The translations under genes and the position numbers were made by a program. Positions 7,565-15,282 of a stretch of DNA of 50,310 bases are shown here, one piece after another. Location of the stretch: the NCBI GenBank assembly GCA_944324555.1, contig CALUWU010000190.1, positions 1 through 50,310 on the forward strand. Direction: 5' to 3'. The notes beneath the pieces were generated by a model. It was not told the origin of the DNA. It saw only the letters and a list, made by a program, of their open reading frames with translations, and did no database searches. This stretch comes from an uncultured Desulfovibrio sp. Lineage in GTDB: Bacteria > Desulfobacterota > Desulfovibrionia > Desulfovibrionales > Desulfovibrionaceae. Position 1 is the stretch's first letter. Every line of letters begins with the position of its first letter.

Positions 7565-8971
7565 ATGAATGCGGATACCGGCGCCGTCTGGCTGGACGAA
7601 GGCCGCATTGCGGCCGCTCTGGAAGCGCACAAGACCGAAGACCCCGGCCTTGTGGCGGAAATCCTGGCCAAGGCGGAAGAATTGCACGGGCTGACCAGCG
7701 ACGACGTCGCCGCCCTGCTGGCCGTGCGCGATCCCGAGCTCGCGGAAAGCGTCTTTGCCGCGGCGGCGCGCGTCAAGGATCGCATCTACGGGCGGCGCGT
7801 GGTGCTCTTCGCCCCGCTCTACTTTTCGAGCCTCTGCTCCAACGAATGTCTCTACTGCGCCTTCCGGCGCGGCAACGACGCCGTGCGCCGGCGCGCGCTC
7901 TCCATGGAAGAAATAGACCGGGAAACGCGCCTGCTGCTGCGTCAGGGGCACAAGCGCCTGCTGCTCGTGGCCGGAGAGGCCTATCCCGGCTCCGGCATCG
8001 ATTACGTTCTGGACGCCATCGACGCCGTCTACGCCGCGCGGGAAGACGGCGACTCCATACGCCGCGTCAACGTCAACCTCGCGCCCCTGTCGGTGGAAGA
8101 CTTCCGCCGTCTGCGGGAGCGCCGCATCGGCACCTTCCAGCTCTTTCAGGAAACCTACCATCGCCCGACCTACGCGCGCGTGCATCTTGCCGGTCCCAAG
8201 CGGGATTTCGACTGGCGGGCGTCGGTTTTCGACCGGGCCATGCTGGCGGGCATCGACGACGTGGGCATGGGCCTGCTGTACGGCCTTTACGACTGGCGGT
8301 TTGAAACGCTGGCGCTGCTGCGTCATATCGAACATCTGGAAGAGCGCTTCGGCGTAGGCTGCCACACCATCAGCGTGCCCCGCATGGAGCCGGCCGCCGG
8401 CTCCGAACTGGCGCTCCGGCCGCCGCATCCCCTGAGCGACGAGGAATTCCTCCTGCTTGTGGCCGCGCTGCGTCTGGCAGTGCCGTATACGGGCATCATT
8501 CTCTCGACCCGCGAAAGCGCGACCCTGCGCCAGAAGGCGCTGGAACTGGGCGTCTCCCAGATATCCGCGGGCAGCCGCACCAGCCCCGGCGGCTATGCCG
8601 ACGGCGGCGACAACAAGGACTACGACGCGGCCCAGTTCCGTCTGGGCGACTGCCGCGAGCTTGACGAAGTCGTCGCCGATCTTGCCGAACGAGGCTATAT
8701 TCCCTCGTTCTGCACCGGCTGCTATCGCAAGGGCCGCCCGGGCAAGGATTTCATGGATCTTGCCCGCCCCGGACTCATCCGGCGCAAGTGCACGCCCAAC
8801 GCCCTTTCCACCTTTGAGGAATATCTGCTGGACTACGCCGCGCCCGAAACCCGCGCGCTGGGAGAAAGCGCCATCGCGCGCTGCCTGGACGACCTGGACG
8901 ACGACGTCCGCGCCATTTCCGAACGTCTGCTGCGCGAAGTGCGCGACGGACGACGCGACGTCTACTGCTGA
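7565..8971 (+). CDS. hydG: [FeFe]-hydrogenase maturase HydG (tyrosine lyase)
   Basis: 468 residues. The radical-SAM CX3CX2C motif is C91-SNE-C95-LY-C98, and the C-terminal auxiliary cluster motif CX2CX22C is C383, C386 and C409, exactly as in HydG and unlike plain ThiH. HydG splits tyrosine into p-cresol plus CO and CN-, building the Fe(CO)2CN synthon for the H-cluster in the cytoplasm. ATG 7565 is preceded by AGGAAAGAG. It is the first gene after the palindromic promoter, and the hydrogenase follows 90 bases later. The spacer contains a GC-rich imperfect hairpin (about 8990-9035) that could act as an attenuator, though this is weak. Confidence 0.95.
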   Translation: MNADTGAVWLDEGRIAAALEAHKTEDPGLVAEILAKAEELHGLTSDDVAALLAVRDPELAESVFAAAARVKDRIYGRRVVLFAPLYFSSLCSNECLYCAFRRGNDAVRRRALSMEEIDRETRLLLRQGHKRLLLVAGEAYPGSGIDYVLDAIDAVYAAREDGDSIRRVNVNLAPLSVEDFRRLRERRIGTFQLFQETYHRPTYARVHLAGPKRDFDWRASVFDRAMLAGIDDVGMGLLYGLYDWRFETLALLRHIEHLEERFGVGCHTISVPRMEPAAGSELALRPPHPLSDEEFLLLVAALRLAVPYTGIILSTRESATLRQKALELGVSQISAGSRTSPGGYADGGDNKDYDAAQFRLGDCRELDEVVADLAERGYIPSFCTGCYRKGRPGKDFMDLARPGLIRRKCTPNALSTFEEYLLDYAAPETRALGESAIARCLDDLDDDVRAISERLLREVRDGRRDVYC

Positions 8972-9061
8972 CGACCCAATCCTTTTCGCCCGGCCCGCGT
9001 TTCCGTCCTTCCGACGGCGTTCGCGGCCGGGGACAGAACCCTCTGCCCCAAGGAGAAGCGC

Positions 9062-10498
9062 ATGGCCGTAAAGCTTACCAACAACGTCCGCACATTGCGT
9101 CTGACGGTTCTTGAACACATCGCCGCCGCCTTCTGGGAAGGCCGCCTGGAAGAGTCCGTGGACGCGATTCCCTATCGGATGCGGCCGCGATCCAAGGCTG
9201 CGACCCGCTGCTGCGTCTACAAGGATCGCGCCGTCATCCGGGAACGCATCCTGGGCGCGCTCGGCTTCCGCCTTGAAGAAGAAAGAGACGAGTCCATTCC
9301 TCTGAAGGAATACGCGCAGCGCGCTCTTGCCCGTCAGGCGCCCACATGGCCCATCCTCACGGTCTGCGACATTGCCTGCCACGGCTGCCTCAAGGCGCGC
9401 TACTTCGTCAGCGACGCCTGTCAGGCCTGCGTCGCGCGCCCCTGTCAGACCGCCTGCCGTTTCAACGCCATCAGCTTTGTGCGCGATCGTTCCTATATCG
9501 ACGCCGACAACTGCCGCAACTGCGGTCTTTGTCAGGAAGTCTGCCCCTATCAGGCCATCGTCCACCTCAACGTGCCCTGCGAGGCGGCCTGTCCCGTGCA
9601 GGCCATCCACAAGGGCGAAGAAGGCCGCGCCGTCATTGATTTCGACAAGTGCACGAGCTGCGGACGCTGCATGCGCGCCTGCCCCTTCGGGGCCGTCATC
9701 GAGCGCGGCGAGGTGCTGGAAGTGCTGCGCGCAATCCAGGACGGCAAGCATGTGACCGCCCTCATGGCCCCGGCCATCGTGGGCCAGTATGACGGCGGAC
9801 CGGGGCGCATCGCCGCCGCCCTGAAGAAGCTGGGCTTCTCCGACGTCATCGAGGTGGCGGAAGGCGCGGACATGACCTCGCGCCACGAGGCCGACGAATT
9901 TGTGGAACGCATGGAGCGCGGCGACAAGTTCATGACCACGTCCTGCTGTCCCGCCTATGTGGAAGCCGTGCGCCGTCACGCCCCGGAACTCCTGCCCTTC
10001 GTCTCGGCAACGCCGACGCCCATGCATTATACCGCCGCCATCGCCCGCGAACGCCGCCCGGATACGGTAACGGTCTTCATCGGCCCCTGCGTCGCCAAGC
10101 GGCAGGAAGGTCTCAAGGACGATCTGGTGGATTTCGTGCTGACCTTTGAGGAAGTTGGCGCCCTGTTCGACGCCCGGAACATCAATACCGCCGAATGCGA
10201 AGAGCTGCCCCTTGGTTCCGCCTCCGGCGAAGGACGCGGCTACGCCGTCTCCGGAGGCGTGGCCGCCGCCGTGAAGAAGCTGGTCGGCGACCGGTACGAG
10301 GTGAAGCCGCTGTATATCAACGGTCTTTCCCTCAAGGGCATTCGGCAGCTGCGTCAGTACGTTTCCGGCGACTGCCCCGGCAATCTGGTTGAAGTCATGA
10401 CCTGCGAAGGCGGCTGCGTCGGCGGCGCGGGCGTCATGGCGCCTTCCAAGAAGGCCGCCCGCGCTGTGGAAAACTTCTCCAAAACCGGCAAGGTCTAG
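9062..10498 (+). CDS. Monomeric [FeFe] hydrogenase, group B type
   Basis: 478 residues. The N-terminal half has many clustered cysteines: CDIACHGC, CQACVARPCQTAC, then ferredoxin-type CRNCGLCQEVCP and CTSCGRCMRACP sites. The C-terminal H-domain has the three H-cluster motifs: L1 TTSCCPAYV with Cys295/Cys296, L2 GPCVAKRQE with Cys343, and L3 TCEGGCVGG with Cys448/Cys452. TSCCPAY rather than TSCCPxW, and the N-terminal cysteine layout, fit the B1/B3 group rather than the periplasmic HydAB (group A). No signal peptide is seen, so it should be cytoplasmic, interconverting H+ and H2 with a ferredoxin-like partner. Direction is unknown. AAGGAG precedes ATG 9062. It is embedded among its maturases. 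Confidence 0.9.
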   Translation: MAVKLTNNVRTLRLTVLEHIAAAFWEGRLEESVDAIPYRMRPRSKAATRCCVYKDRAVIRERILGALGFRLEEERDESIPLKEYAQRALARQAPTWPILTVCDIACHGCLKARYFVSDACQACVARPCQTACRFNAISFVRDRSYIDADNCRNCGLCQEVCPYQAIVHLNVPCEAACPVQAIHKGEEGRAVIDFDKCTSCGRCMRACPFGAVIERGEVLEVLRAIQDGKHVTALMAPAIVGQYDGGPGRIAAALKKLGFSDVIEVAEGADMTSRHEADEFVERMERGDKFMTTSCCPAYVEAVRRHAPELLPFVSATPTPMHYTAAIARERRPDTVTVFIGPCVAKRQEGLKDDLVDFVLTFEEVGALFDARNINTAECEELPLGSASGEGRGYAVSGGVAAAVKKLVGDRYEVKPLYINGLSLKGIRQLRQYVSGDCPGNLVEVMTCEGGCVGGAGVMAPSKKAARAVENFSKTGKV

Positions 10499-10521
10499 GC
10501 TCAGGACTCATTACGACTTTC

Positions 10522-10749
10522 TTGAGGGGGAAGAAACCCCTTTGCTCTGCTGTCGATGCCCGTCAGGCGCAAGGCGCCTGACGGGCACGGCCTGCGGCCG
10601 CCCGTCGGGTCGCTGCTTGCGGCAAAAAGGGGCCCAGCCTTTCCGCAACGAAGCGAGGAAAGGCGTTCCCGTGGTTCCCCCCCCTCAAACTCCCCCATCT
10701 TCCCCAAAACCCGCCCATAATATACAGGCAGGTAAAGATGGGCGTCATA
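10522..10749 (+). repeat. Family 2 repeat, copy A (with inserted hairpins)
   Basis: Within the 390-base gap between the hydrogenase gene and hydE. It starts TTGAGGGGGAAGAAACCCC and ends with the tail CCCCATCTTCCCCAAAACCC ... ATACAGGCAGGTAAAGAT, both shared with copy B at 36633-36745. Between them copy A carries extra hairpins absent from B: 10557-10588 (ATGCCCGTCAGGCGC and its complement) and about 10637-10665 (GCCTTTCC ... GGAAAGGC). The rest of the gap (10750-10888) shows only the leader of hydE. Confidence 0.8.
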
Positions 10750-10888
10750 AAGAGAATCCCCCCTTGCGCCGCCATGCCCCGCGTCGGACGTTCGCGGCGG
10801 ACGCGACGCATGCGGGGAAAGGCGCTCTCCCGCGCGTTCCCATTCCGGGGGCGCCATCTTCATCTCAAGACCGAACGAGGCCGGAAAC

Positions 10889-11851
10889 ATGACACGCGCG
10901 GAAGCGACGGAACTCCTGTTTCGCATGCCCTGGCCGGAACTGCGCGACGCGGCCCGGCAGGTCTGTCGCGAAGCCAGGAATAACCGCGTTTTCGTGCGCG
11001 GTCTGATCGAATTTTCCAACGTTTGCCGGCGCAACTGCCGTTATTGCGGACTGCGCCGGGAAAACCGCGCCCTGCGGCGTTACCGTCTGAGCGCCGCGTC
11101 CATTCTTGCGGCCGCCCGCGAGGCCGCCGCCGCAGGCGCGGATACCATCGTACTCCAGTCCGGCGAGGCGCAGCGCAGGCCCGACTGGCTGGCGGAAGTC
11201 GTCGCATCCATCCGGCGGGACACGGGACTGCCCGTGACCCTGAGCGTCGGCGAACAGCCGCATGCCTGGTACGCCCTCTGGAAGGAGGCGGGCGCAAGCC
11301 GCTTTCTGATCCGGCACGAAACCGCCGACCCGCGGCTTTATGCGGCGCTGCATCCCGGCTACACGCTGGCGCGGCGGCGAGAGGCCCAGGACGCGCTGGC
11401 CGCGCTCGGCTACGAACTGGGCACGGGTTTTCTGGTCGGCGTGCCGGGACAGCGCCCGGAAACGCTGGCGGACGACATCCTGCTGACGCGGGACATGGAA
11501 GCGGCCATGTGCGGCGTCGGCCCTTTCATTCCCCAGGCCGCGACGCCGCTGGCCGGAGCGCCTCACGGCTCGATTCCCCTGACCCTGCGGGCCATGGCCG
11601 TTCTGCGTCTGGCGTCTCCGAAGCTCAATATCCCCGCGACCACGGCGCTCGCGAGCCTCGACCCAGCGCGGGGGCAGCGGGACGGGCTGGAAGCCGGAGC
11701 AAACGTGCTCATGCCCTCCTTCACCCCCCGGACGCATCAGGAAGTCTACCGCATCTACGACGGCAAGGCGCGCGTGGACATGAGCGCCGTCCGGCGCGCC
11801 ATCGAGGCGGCCGGATTTGACCACGCCCTGCCGCCCGAAAACGCCGCCTGA
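10889..11851 (+). CDS. hydE: [FeFe]-hydrogenase maturase HydE
   Basis: 320 residues, slightly short for HydE (usually 340-360). Radical-SAM CX3CX2C is C46-RRN-C50-RY-C53, followed by GLRREN, and the barrel strands IVLQSGE, TLSVGEQ and FLIRHETADPRLYAALHPG are HydE/BioB-like. LNIPATTALASLDP and RDGLEAGANVLMPSFTP near the C-terminus are typical of HydE. The second, non-essential cluster site seen in some HydE proteins is not evident. HydE processes the HydG-made iron synthon toward the H-cluster precursor on HydF. It lies 390 bases after the hydrogenase, separated by a repeat, and 59 bases before hydF. Confidence 0.93.
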   Translation: MTRAEATELLFRMPWPELRDAARQVCREARNNRVFVRGLIEFSNVCRRNCRYCGLRRENRALRRYRLSAASILAAAREAAAAGADTIVLQSGEAQRRPDWLAEVVASIRRDTGLPVTLSVGEQPHAWYALWKEAGASRFLIRHETADPRLYAALHPGYTLARRREAQDALAALGYELGTGFLVGVPGQRPETLADDILLTRDMEAAMCGVGPFIPQAATPLAGAPHGSIPLTLRAMAVLRLASPKLNIPATTALASLDPARGQRDGLEAGANVLMPSFTPRTHQEVYRIYDGKARVDMSAVRRAIEAAGFDHALPPENAA

Positions 11852-11910
11852 AACGCGCCGCCCCGCCCGGGCGGCCGCGATCCCTCTTTCCAACAGCAAA
11901 AGGAATTCTC

Positions 11911-13170
11911 GTGAAAACGCACAATCCCGAAGGCGCGCCCCGGGCCTCCCGCCTGCATATCGGCCTGTTCGGAAGACGCAACGCGGGCAAGTCTTCCCTG
12001 CTGAACGCTCTTGCCGGACAGGCGACGGCCATTGTTTCCCCCGTTCCGGGTTCCACGACGGACCCTGTGGAAAAAGTCATGGAAATGGCGCCGCTTGGCC
12101 CGGTGACGCTCGTCGATACCGCCGGCCTTGACGACGAAGGGCCGCTTGGCCGGCAGCGCGCGGAACGCAGCCTGCGCGCGCTGCGCGACGCGGATCTGGC
12201 GCTGCTGGTCGCGGACGGGCCTCTCTGGGGCGAGACGGAAACGCGGCTGCTGCGGCTGCTGCGACAGGAAGGCCTTCCCCTTGTCGTCGTACGCAACAAG
12301 CGGGATCGGCGGGAAGAGGTCTGGACGGAACGCCCCGAAGGCCTTGAAGCGGACGTTCCCGTCGTCGATGTTTCCGCCGTCACGGGCGAGGGCCTTCCCG
12401 CCCTGCGGGAATGGCTTGAACGCCTTGCGCCCGGAGCGCGGGAAGCCGCGCCGCCGCTGCTCCGCGATCTGCTGCCGGAAAACGGCCTTGCGCTTCTGGT
12501 CGTGCCGCTGGACTCGGGCGCCCCCAAGGGGCGGCTTATCCTGCCGCAGGCGCAGTGCCTGCGCGACTGTCTGGACGGGCGCAAGCTCTCGCTCGTGACG
12601 ACGGAAAAGGATCTGCCCGCCGCCCTTGCCAGCCTCTCCCGCCCGCCCGATCTGGTTGTCTGCGATTCGCAGGTGGTTCACCTCGCGGCCGGGGCGCTGC
12701 CCCCCTCCCTGCCGCTGACGACCTTTTCCCTGCTCATGGCGCGCGCCCGGGGCGATATCGTCCTGCTGGCGCGGGGCGCCGCGGCGCTTTCCGGCCTGCG
12801 GCCCGGCGATCGCGTGCTGCTGCGGGAGGCGTGCTCGCATCATCCGCAGCAGGACGATATCGGCCGCGTCAAGCTGCCGCGTCTGCTGGCAAAAATTGCC
12901 GGCGGCCCCGTCGACGCCGGCATGCTCGCGGGCCGGGACGAACCGGACGAAAACGCCCCCCTCCCGCGCCTGGTCATACATTGCGGCGCCTGCGCCCTCA
13001 CCCGGCGGCAAATGCTGCGCCGGCAGCGGGACGCGCAAGATCGAGGGCTGCCCATGACCAATTACGGCATGGCCATATCCTTTGCCCAAGGGCTGCTTGA
13101 ACGGGTGCTTTCTCCCTTCCCCGAAGCCCTGCGGGCCTTCAAGGACGCCGCCCGCAACGCCGCTTCCTGA
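11911..13170 (+). CDS. hydF: [FeFe]-hydrogenase maturation GTPase HydF
   Basis: 419 residues from GTG 11911, with AAAGGAA upstream. The N-terminal TrmE/Era-like GTPase has P-loop GRRNAGKS (21-28), PGSTTDP switch I, DTAG and NKRD. The C-terminal domain carries the iron-sulfur ligands C308-S-H310 and H357-C358-GA-C361, spaced as CxH, 46 residues, HCxxC. HydF is the scaffold on which the diiron subcluster is completed and delivered to apo-hydrogenase. It closes the hyd cluster and is followed by an intrinsic terminator. All three maturases are intact, so this hydrogenase and any others in the genome could be matured. Confidence 0.95.
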   Translation: MKTHNPEGAPRASRLHIGLFGRRNAGKSSLLNALAGQATAIVSPVPGSTTDPVEKVMEMAPLGPVTLVDTAGLDDEGPLGRQRAERSLRALRDADLALLVADGPLWGETETRLLRLLRQEGLPLVVVRNKRDRREEVWTERPEGLEADVPVVDVSAVTGEGLPALREWLERLAPGAREAAPPLLRDLLPENGLALLVVPLDSGAPKGRLILPQAQCLRDCLDGRKLSLVTTEKDLPAALASLSRPPDLVVCDSQVVHLAAGALPPSLPLTTFSLLMARARGDIVLLARGAAALSGLRPGDRVLLREACSHHPQQDDIGRVKLPRLLAKIAGGPVDAGMLAGRDEPDENAPLPRLVIHCGACALTRRQMLRRQRDAQDRGLPMTNYGMAISFAQGLLERVLSPFPEALRAFKDAARNAAS

Positions 13171-13197
13171 CGCCGGCGGCCGGACCGTCGCGCATGC

Positions 13198-13237
13198 AAA
13201 AGGGGAAGGGAACCGCGGTTCCCTTCCCCTTCTTTTT
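13198..13237 (+). terminator. Intrinsic terminator of hydF
   Basis: AAGGGGAAGGGAACC pairs with GGTTCCCTTCCCCTT (13199-13230), followed by CTTTTT. The last T run merges into the TAGAGC start of repeat R2. Confidence 0.85.
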
Positions 13238-13300
13238 AGAGCATTTTCAATTTGAAATGCTTCGCATTTCAAATCATACGGCCTGTCGTTTCGGGCCGGG
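13237..13300 (+). repeat. Family 1 structured repeat, copy R2 (left half)
   Basis: TAGAGCATTTTCAA, then hairpin 1 as TTTGAAATGC, loop ttc, GCATTTCAAA, then the conserved CGGCCTGTCGTTTCG segment, after which it breaks off. Relative to other copies the stem has a C-to-T and a matching G-to-A change, so pairing is kept. It lies between convergent hydF and the ABC-glycosyltransferase gene. Confidence 0.8.
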
Positions 13301-13314
13301 CGCCGTCTTCCCGG

Positions 13315-15273
13315 TCAGCGCCGCTCCGCCTTGAACGCCTTGTAGAAAAGATCCGTCAGCCGCTCCTCGGCATGTTCCACGTCCAGAACTTCGCGCACCC
13401 TGCGCCACGCGCCCTTGCCAAGCCGCTCCCGCTCTTCGGGCGCGCCGGCCAGGCGCTCCAGCGCATCGGCAAGGGCGACGGCGTCGCCCTGCGGCGTCAC
13501 AAGACCGCTCCTACCGTCTTCAACGACTTCCAGCTGACCGGGCAGATCGGTCGCCACGACGGGCAGGGCAAAGGCCATTGCCTCCGCAAGGGCCGAGGGC
13601 AGGCCATCGCTTTCGCCGGAACGCCGGGTAATGCCCGGCGCCACGAACACGTCGGAAGCCTTGTAAAGATTGGCCATGGAATCATGAGGAACCTGCCGGA
13701 GAAACTTGACCTGCTTCCGCAGGCCCAGCCGGAAGGCCTGCCAGCGCAGGCGACGCAGCAGGGGGCCGGCGCCGGCAATGGTCAGATCCACGTCGACCTT
13801 GCGATCCCGCAGCAGCGCGCAGGCCCGCAGCAGCACGTCGTAGCCCTTGCGGCGGCAGAGGGTTCCCGCCGCCAGCACATGCAGCGGCTGCGGCCCCGGA
13901 GGCGGCGGCATGACCGCGTCGTCTTCCGGCGGCGTCAGCGTCAGCGGCGGATAGAGCAGCGCCAGCCGCTCCCGCGGCAACGACGGCAGACGCCGCCGCA
14001 GCTCCTCGTAGGCCTCCCGCGTATCGCAGCGCACAAAGACGGCGTCGGCGGCCTTGCGTACCCAGTCGTTGCCGAAATGGCGCAGGTCGTCCTGCCGCAC
14101 CGCGAAGGCGAAGGGAATATTGAGCAGCCGCGCCGCAACCCAGACGGCCGTCGCCGGGTCCCGCGCGCCCGCGGCGTAGAGAAACTGAATATGCTCCTCC
14201 AGGCACCAGCGCGCGAGCAGCGCCCCGCAGCCGACATCCCACAGCTTGCGAACGACCCCGAAGACGCCCGGGGGCGAGGGCAGAACCCGCCACAACTGCC
14301 ACACGGTGTGCGGCGCGCCCTTGATATGCCGGAACAGGCCGCCGAACACCTGAAGGGCGTGCGCCTTGCCGATGCGCCGCACGGGCAGCGGCAGGGCGTA
14401 TTGCGTATCTCCGAACAGGCTTTGCCCCCGCAGGGCATAGATGCGCGACAGCAGGCCGCCCGCGTGAATGCGATGCGCCTCCTCCATGACGTCGCAGCCG
14501 GAGGCTTCGGGAAAGGCGTCGGCCACCAGCGCCCCGCGCAATACGGGTTCCGGCGCGGCAAGCAGGTTCCTGCCGCCCTGCCGCGCAACTTCGGGCAGCT
14601 CCCGCTTGCGGCAGTTGAGAATACCGTCGTCCAGCGTATAGACGCTGTCGCAGAACTCCGCCATCTTGGGGTCGTGCGTCACCATGATCATGGCCACGCC
14701 GCCGGAATGGCAAAGCGTGCGGAAATTGTCCATGACCACGCGGCTGGTCCGGGCGTCGAGGGCGCCGGTAGGTTCGTCGGCCAGCAGGATGCGCGGATTG
14801 TTGACCATCGCGCGGGCAATGGCCACGCGCTGCTGCTCGCCGCCGGAAAGACGGTTGCTGCGGTAGTGGACGCGCGCCGACAGGCGCACCAGTTCCAGCG
14901 CCCGGATGACCCGCTCCCAGCGCTCGGCCGGGGGAACGCGCTCGTAGATCAGGGGGAATTCCACGTTTTCAAAGACGGTGGAATGATCAAAGAGGTTGCT
15001 GGCCTGCATGACGAAACCCATGTTGCCGCGCCGGAATGCCGCCGTCTGTTCCCGGTTGAGCGTCAGCACGTCGGTACCAAGAATTTCCAGAGAACCGGAA
15101 TCCGGCGCGTGCAGCATGCCCAGTACGTGCAGCATGGTGGACTTGCCGCAGCCGGACGGCCCCATGATGGCCACAAGTTCGCCCGGCTCGACCTCGATAT
15201 TGACGCCGCGCAGCACCGGAGAAAATCCGGCGTAGCACTTGTACAGATTCCTTGCGATGATGACGGGAGGCAT
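13315..15273 (-). CDS. MacB/LolD-type ABC ATPase fused to a GT4 glycosyltransferase
   Basis: 652 residues in one frame. Residues 1 to about 225 are a complete ABC ATPase of the MacB/LolD class: Walker A GPSGCGKST (38-46), Q-loop Gln90, signature LSGGE (142-146), Walker B ILLADE (162-167), H-loop His200. From about 240 to 652 there is a two-lobed GT4-type glycosyltransferase, with a WcaL-like N-lobe (RLLNIPFAFAVRQDDL), VLAAGTLCRRKGYDVLLRA, IAGAGPLL and a DGLPSALAEAM donor-site motif. There Asp556 stands where many relatives have the first Glu of E-x7-E. It starts nine bases after the permease stop, so permease and ATPase form one transporter. I know of no standard family with this domain order. 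It is the last gene of a five-gene operon. Confidence 0.88.
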   Translation of the reverse strand: MPPVIIARNLYKCYAGFSPVLRGVNIEVEPGELVAIMGPSGCGKSTMLHVLGMLHAPDSGSLEILGTDVLTLNREQTAAFRRGNMGFVMQASNLFDHSTVFENVEFPLIYERVPPAERWERVIRALELVRLSARVHYRSNRLSGGEQQRVAIARAMVNNPRILLADEPTGALDARTSRVVMDNFRTLCHSGGVAMIMVTHDPKMAEFCDSVYTLDDGILNCRKRELPEVARQGGRNLLAAPEPVLRGALVADAFPEASGCDVMEEAHRIHAGGLLSRIYALRGQSLFGDTQYALPLPVRRIGKAHALQVFGGLFRHIKGAPHTVWQLWRVLPSPPGVFGVVRKLWDVGCGALLARWCLEEHIQFLYAAGARDPATAVWVAARLLNIPFAFAVRQDDLRHFGNDWVRKAADAVFVRCDTREAYEELRRRLPSLPRERLALLYPPLTLTPPEDDAVMPPPPGPQPLHVLAAGTLCRRKGYDVLLRACALLRDRKVDVDLTIAGAGPLLRRLRWQAFRLGLRKQVKFLRQVPHDSMANLYKASDVFVAPGITRRSGESDGLPSALAEAMAFALPVVATDLPGQLEVVEDGRSGLVTPQGDAVALADALERLAGAPEERERLGKGAWRRVREVLDVEHAEERLTDLFYKAFKAERR

Positions 15274-15282
15274 AAGCGGTAC

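Noticed and set aside
7547-10027. Open frame of 826 codons antisense to hydG and the hydrogenase
   Set aside because: It has no recognisable domain, and the sense strand holds two intact iron-sulfur enzymes. It is a GC-driven shadow.
10563-10811. Minus-strand peptide with FTCLYIMGGFWGRWGSLRG, also seen (with changes) at 36700-36775
   Set aside because: A shared peptide in two places looks like a gene family, but the aligned region is the family 2 repeat tail. The differences between copies are mostly amino-acid changing, and no conserved start or ribosome-binding site exists.
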